Of a stretch of DNA of 29,475 nucleotides, positions 27,863 to 29,475 are shown in pieces. Position 1 is the stretch's first letter. Every line of letters starts with the position of its first letter. A program made the position numbers and the translations under genes. The notes below the pieces were generated by a model, which saw only the letters and a list, made by a program, of their open reading frames with translations, had not been told where the DNA came from and searched no databases. Source of the DNA: a virus; the IMG/VR virus record IMGVR_UViG_3300042922_000352, positions 1 to 29,475 of that record; one strand, given 5' to 3'.

Positions 27863-29302
27863 ATGAGAAAAGCAGCACTATATATACGTGTCAGTACTGA
27901 CAAGCAAGAGGAATTGTCTCCTGATGCACAGAAAAGACTTTTATATGAATATGCAGCAAAAAATGATATTGAAATTTGTGAAGATTACATATTTCTTGAA
28001 GGTGGTATATCTGGTAAGAAAGTAGATAAGCGTCCCCAATTTCAAAAAATGATTGGACTTGCCAAGTCGAATGATCATGTATTTGATGTGATTTTAATTT
28101 GGAAGTTTTCCCGTTTTGCTAGAAACCAAGAAGAAAGTATTGTCTATAAGTCGTTATTAAAGAAAAATAATATTGATGTTGTTAGTATATCCGAGCCTAT
28201 CATTGAGGGTCCATTTGGTTCTCTTATAGAGCGTATTATTGAATGGATGGACGAATATTATTCCATTCGCTTAAGTGGCGAAGTTGTTAGGGGTATGACA
28301 GAAAAGGCTTTAAGGGGTGGTTATCAGTCTATGGCTCCTTTGGGTTATACAAAAGGTAATCCGCCTACTATTATCCCCGAAGAAGCTGAAATTGTTAATT
28401 TGGTTTTTGATAAATACCTAAATGAAGGTTTAACAGTATTTGAAATTGCTAGATTATTAAATGAAATGGGATTAAAAACAAGGCAAGACAATCTTTTTGA
28501 ACGTCGTACAATTGAATACATTTTAGAGAATCCTTTTTATACTGGTCATATAAGATGGTTTAGACAAAATCATGAAAATCATACCGTTAGAGATAAGTCA
28601 GAATGGATTGTTAAAAAAGCTAAACATGAGCCAATTATCTCGGAAGATGTATTTAGACAAGTCCAAGAGCGCATGAGATTAGATCGGAGACCATTAAAAT
28701 CTAGACCTGTAACAGAATATAGACACTGGCTTTCTGGAATAATAAAATGCGGTTATTGTGGTAAGCCCTTAGTTGCTTCAAAAACCAAAAATCCTAACAG
28801 ATATAACTTCCAATGCAGTGGGTATGGTAAGGGTAAATGTGAGTCTAATGGTGTATCCAGTAATAATATAGTACCAGAAATATTAAAAGCTTTCAAACGC
28901 ATAGTTGAATCAGGGGATATTGACTATAGCGTACATGATCATAATGATAATAAATTAAGTACCACCCTGCTTGAACAGCAATTGTCCAAGTTGGATGTAA
29001 AAAGCGAGAGAATAAAAGCAGCTTATATAAATGGGGTTGATACATTAGAGGAATACAAGGCAAACAAAAACGCCATTGTAGATGAACGTAACTTATTGAT
29101 TAAACAAATAAAGGATATAAATAAAATTGCTACTAAAAACCATAAGCCAGAAATGTTGAAAAGGGTTAATAAGGTGTATAATATTCTTATGGATGACAAT
29201 GCCGATATGTTAGTTAAGAATCGTGCTATTAGATCAGTCTGTGAGAAGATTACCTATAATAAAAGGGAAGGGCTCATTGATATTTATTTCTACTATATCT
29301 GA
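27863..29302 (+). CDS. int: Large serine recombinase (phage integrase)
   Basis: 479 aa, ATG at 27863 with GGAGG 6 nt upstream; an in-frame extension back to 27752 overlaps the previous gene and is dropped. Catalytic domain: YIRVSTDKQ with nucleophile Ser11, then IWKFSRFARNQEE (Arg residues of the active site near 84-87). Recombinase domain from about 155 (GGYQSMAPLGYTKGN...). Zinc ribbon Cys296, Cys299, Cys318, Cys326 (IKCGYCGKPL ... FQCSG ... GKCESNG), then a long coiled coil (about 395-460). Role: integrates and excises the prophage at a host attB without a transposase. The att site should lie near its end. Confidence 0.95.
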   Translation: MRKAALYIRVSTDKQEELSPDAQKRLLYEYAAKNDIEICEDYIFLEGGISGKKVDKRPQFQKMIGLAKSNDHVFDVILIWKFSRFARNQEESIVYKSLLKKNNIDVVSISEPIIEGPFGSLIERIIEWMDEYYSIRLSGEVVRGMTEKALRGGYQSMAPLGYTKGNPPTIIPEEAEIVNLVFDKYLNEGLTVFEIARLLNEMGLKTRQDNLFERRTIEYILENPFYTGHIRWFRQNHENHTVRDKSEWIVKKAKHEPIISEDVFRQVQERMRLDRRPLKSRPVTEYRHWLSGIIKCGYCGKPLVASKTKNPNRYNFQCSGYGKGKCESNGVSSNNIVPEILKAFKRIVESGDIDYSVHDHNDNKLSTTLLEQQLSKLDVKSERIKAAYINGVDTLEEYKANKNAIVDERNLLIKQIKDINKIATKNHKPEMLKRVNKVYNILMDDNADMLVKNRAIRSVCEKITYNKREGLIDIYFYYI

Positions 29303-29441
29303 TGTTTTTATTTTTTTCTCATTATGCTATACCCTATTGCAGTTAAGTCCTCCAAATTGTGACATGATAAACATTGCTGTCTTGGGGTTAGTGTTTTTAA
29401 TATTTACAGGATATTGTAGTCTTTTCTCATAATTCCACATA
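29303..29441. other. Right end of prophage, expected to contain the attachment site
   Basis: 139 bases without a gene, AT-rich, between the integrase stop and the host gene remnant. A serine-integrase attachment half-site should lie here, but I cannot place the crossover without the other end of the prophage. No clear terminator was seen. Confidence 0.4.
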
Positions 29442-29475
29442 TTAATACGCTCCTTCCCAAGGCCATGGTTCATCT
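29442..29475 (-). CDS. Host gene end, CotJB-like spore coat protein (partial, 3' end only)
   Basis: A minus-strand frame enters from the window edge and ends at TAA 29444-29442. It encodes DEPWPWEGAY, close to the Trp-Pro-Trp-Glu C-terminus of CotJB spore coat proteins (family end PWPWE as recalled). Only 10 residues are visible, so the identity is tentative. Confidence 0.45.
   Translation of the reverse strand, partial: DEPWPWEGAY

Noticed and set aside
29303-29441. Search for an att core
   Set aside because: No convincing inverted repeat pair or identifiable core could be fixed without the other prophage end.

Overview
The window is the right-hand part of a temperate siphophage (Caudoviricetes) prophage in a spore-forming, AT-rich Firmicute, most likely a clostridium (Lachnospiraceae-like). 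The evidence is an HK97-type packaging/head/tail gene order, strong AGGAGG ribosome binding sites with many TTG/GTG starts, a CI-like repressor beside a large serine integrase, a phage-borne Spo0A-type DNA-binding domain, and a short host remnant at the right edge that resembles the C-terminus of spore coat protein CotJB.

Layout. (1) About 1-13,400, minus strand, late genes read leftward: small terminase, large terminase, portal, ClpP-like protease, capsid, connector and neck proteins, tail tube, tail chaperones G and GT (made by a -1 frameshift), tape measure, a DNRLRE/Fn3 tail protein, and a baseplate protein cut by the window edge. Lysis genes must lie further left. (2) About 13,430-13,530: a putative late promoter with direct TGTCACG repeats and a leader terminator, just downstream of a sigma-region-4-like late activator. 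(3) About 13,530-25,610, minus strand, early region: many small (often Cys-rich) proteins, HNH proteins, ParA and a ParB-DUF3850 fusion, a cytosine-5 methyltransferase, an RNase H-like protein, an HUH replication protein with a putative antisense RNA in its leader, and a Spo0A-C protein. One plus-strand gene (16,533-16,826) lies inside this operon with its own promoter. (4) About 25,620-26,850: lysogeny switch with divergent sigma-A promoters, palindromic operators, repressor, a 42-aa gene behind a LexA box, and a second XRE regulator. (5) About 26,860-29,302, plus strand: two membrane proteins and the serine integrase. (6) The right edge is host DNA.

How the genes may work together. The repressor has no visible autoprotease domain, but two promoters carry a LexA-type box between -35 and -10. 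Host LexA could therefore control induction through a small SOS-induced antirepressor. No polymerase, primase, helicase or recombinase gene is visible in the early region. Replication seems to rest on the HUH Rep, and the ParA/ParB pair plus a possible Rep-controlling antisense RNA give the element a plasmid-like core. One 118-aa gene appears to start at ATT. All family names are from reading the sequence and memory; no searches were run.
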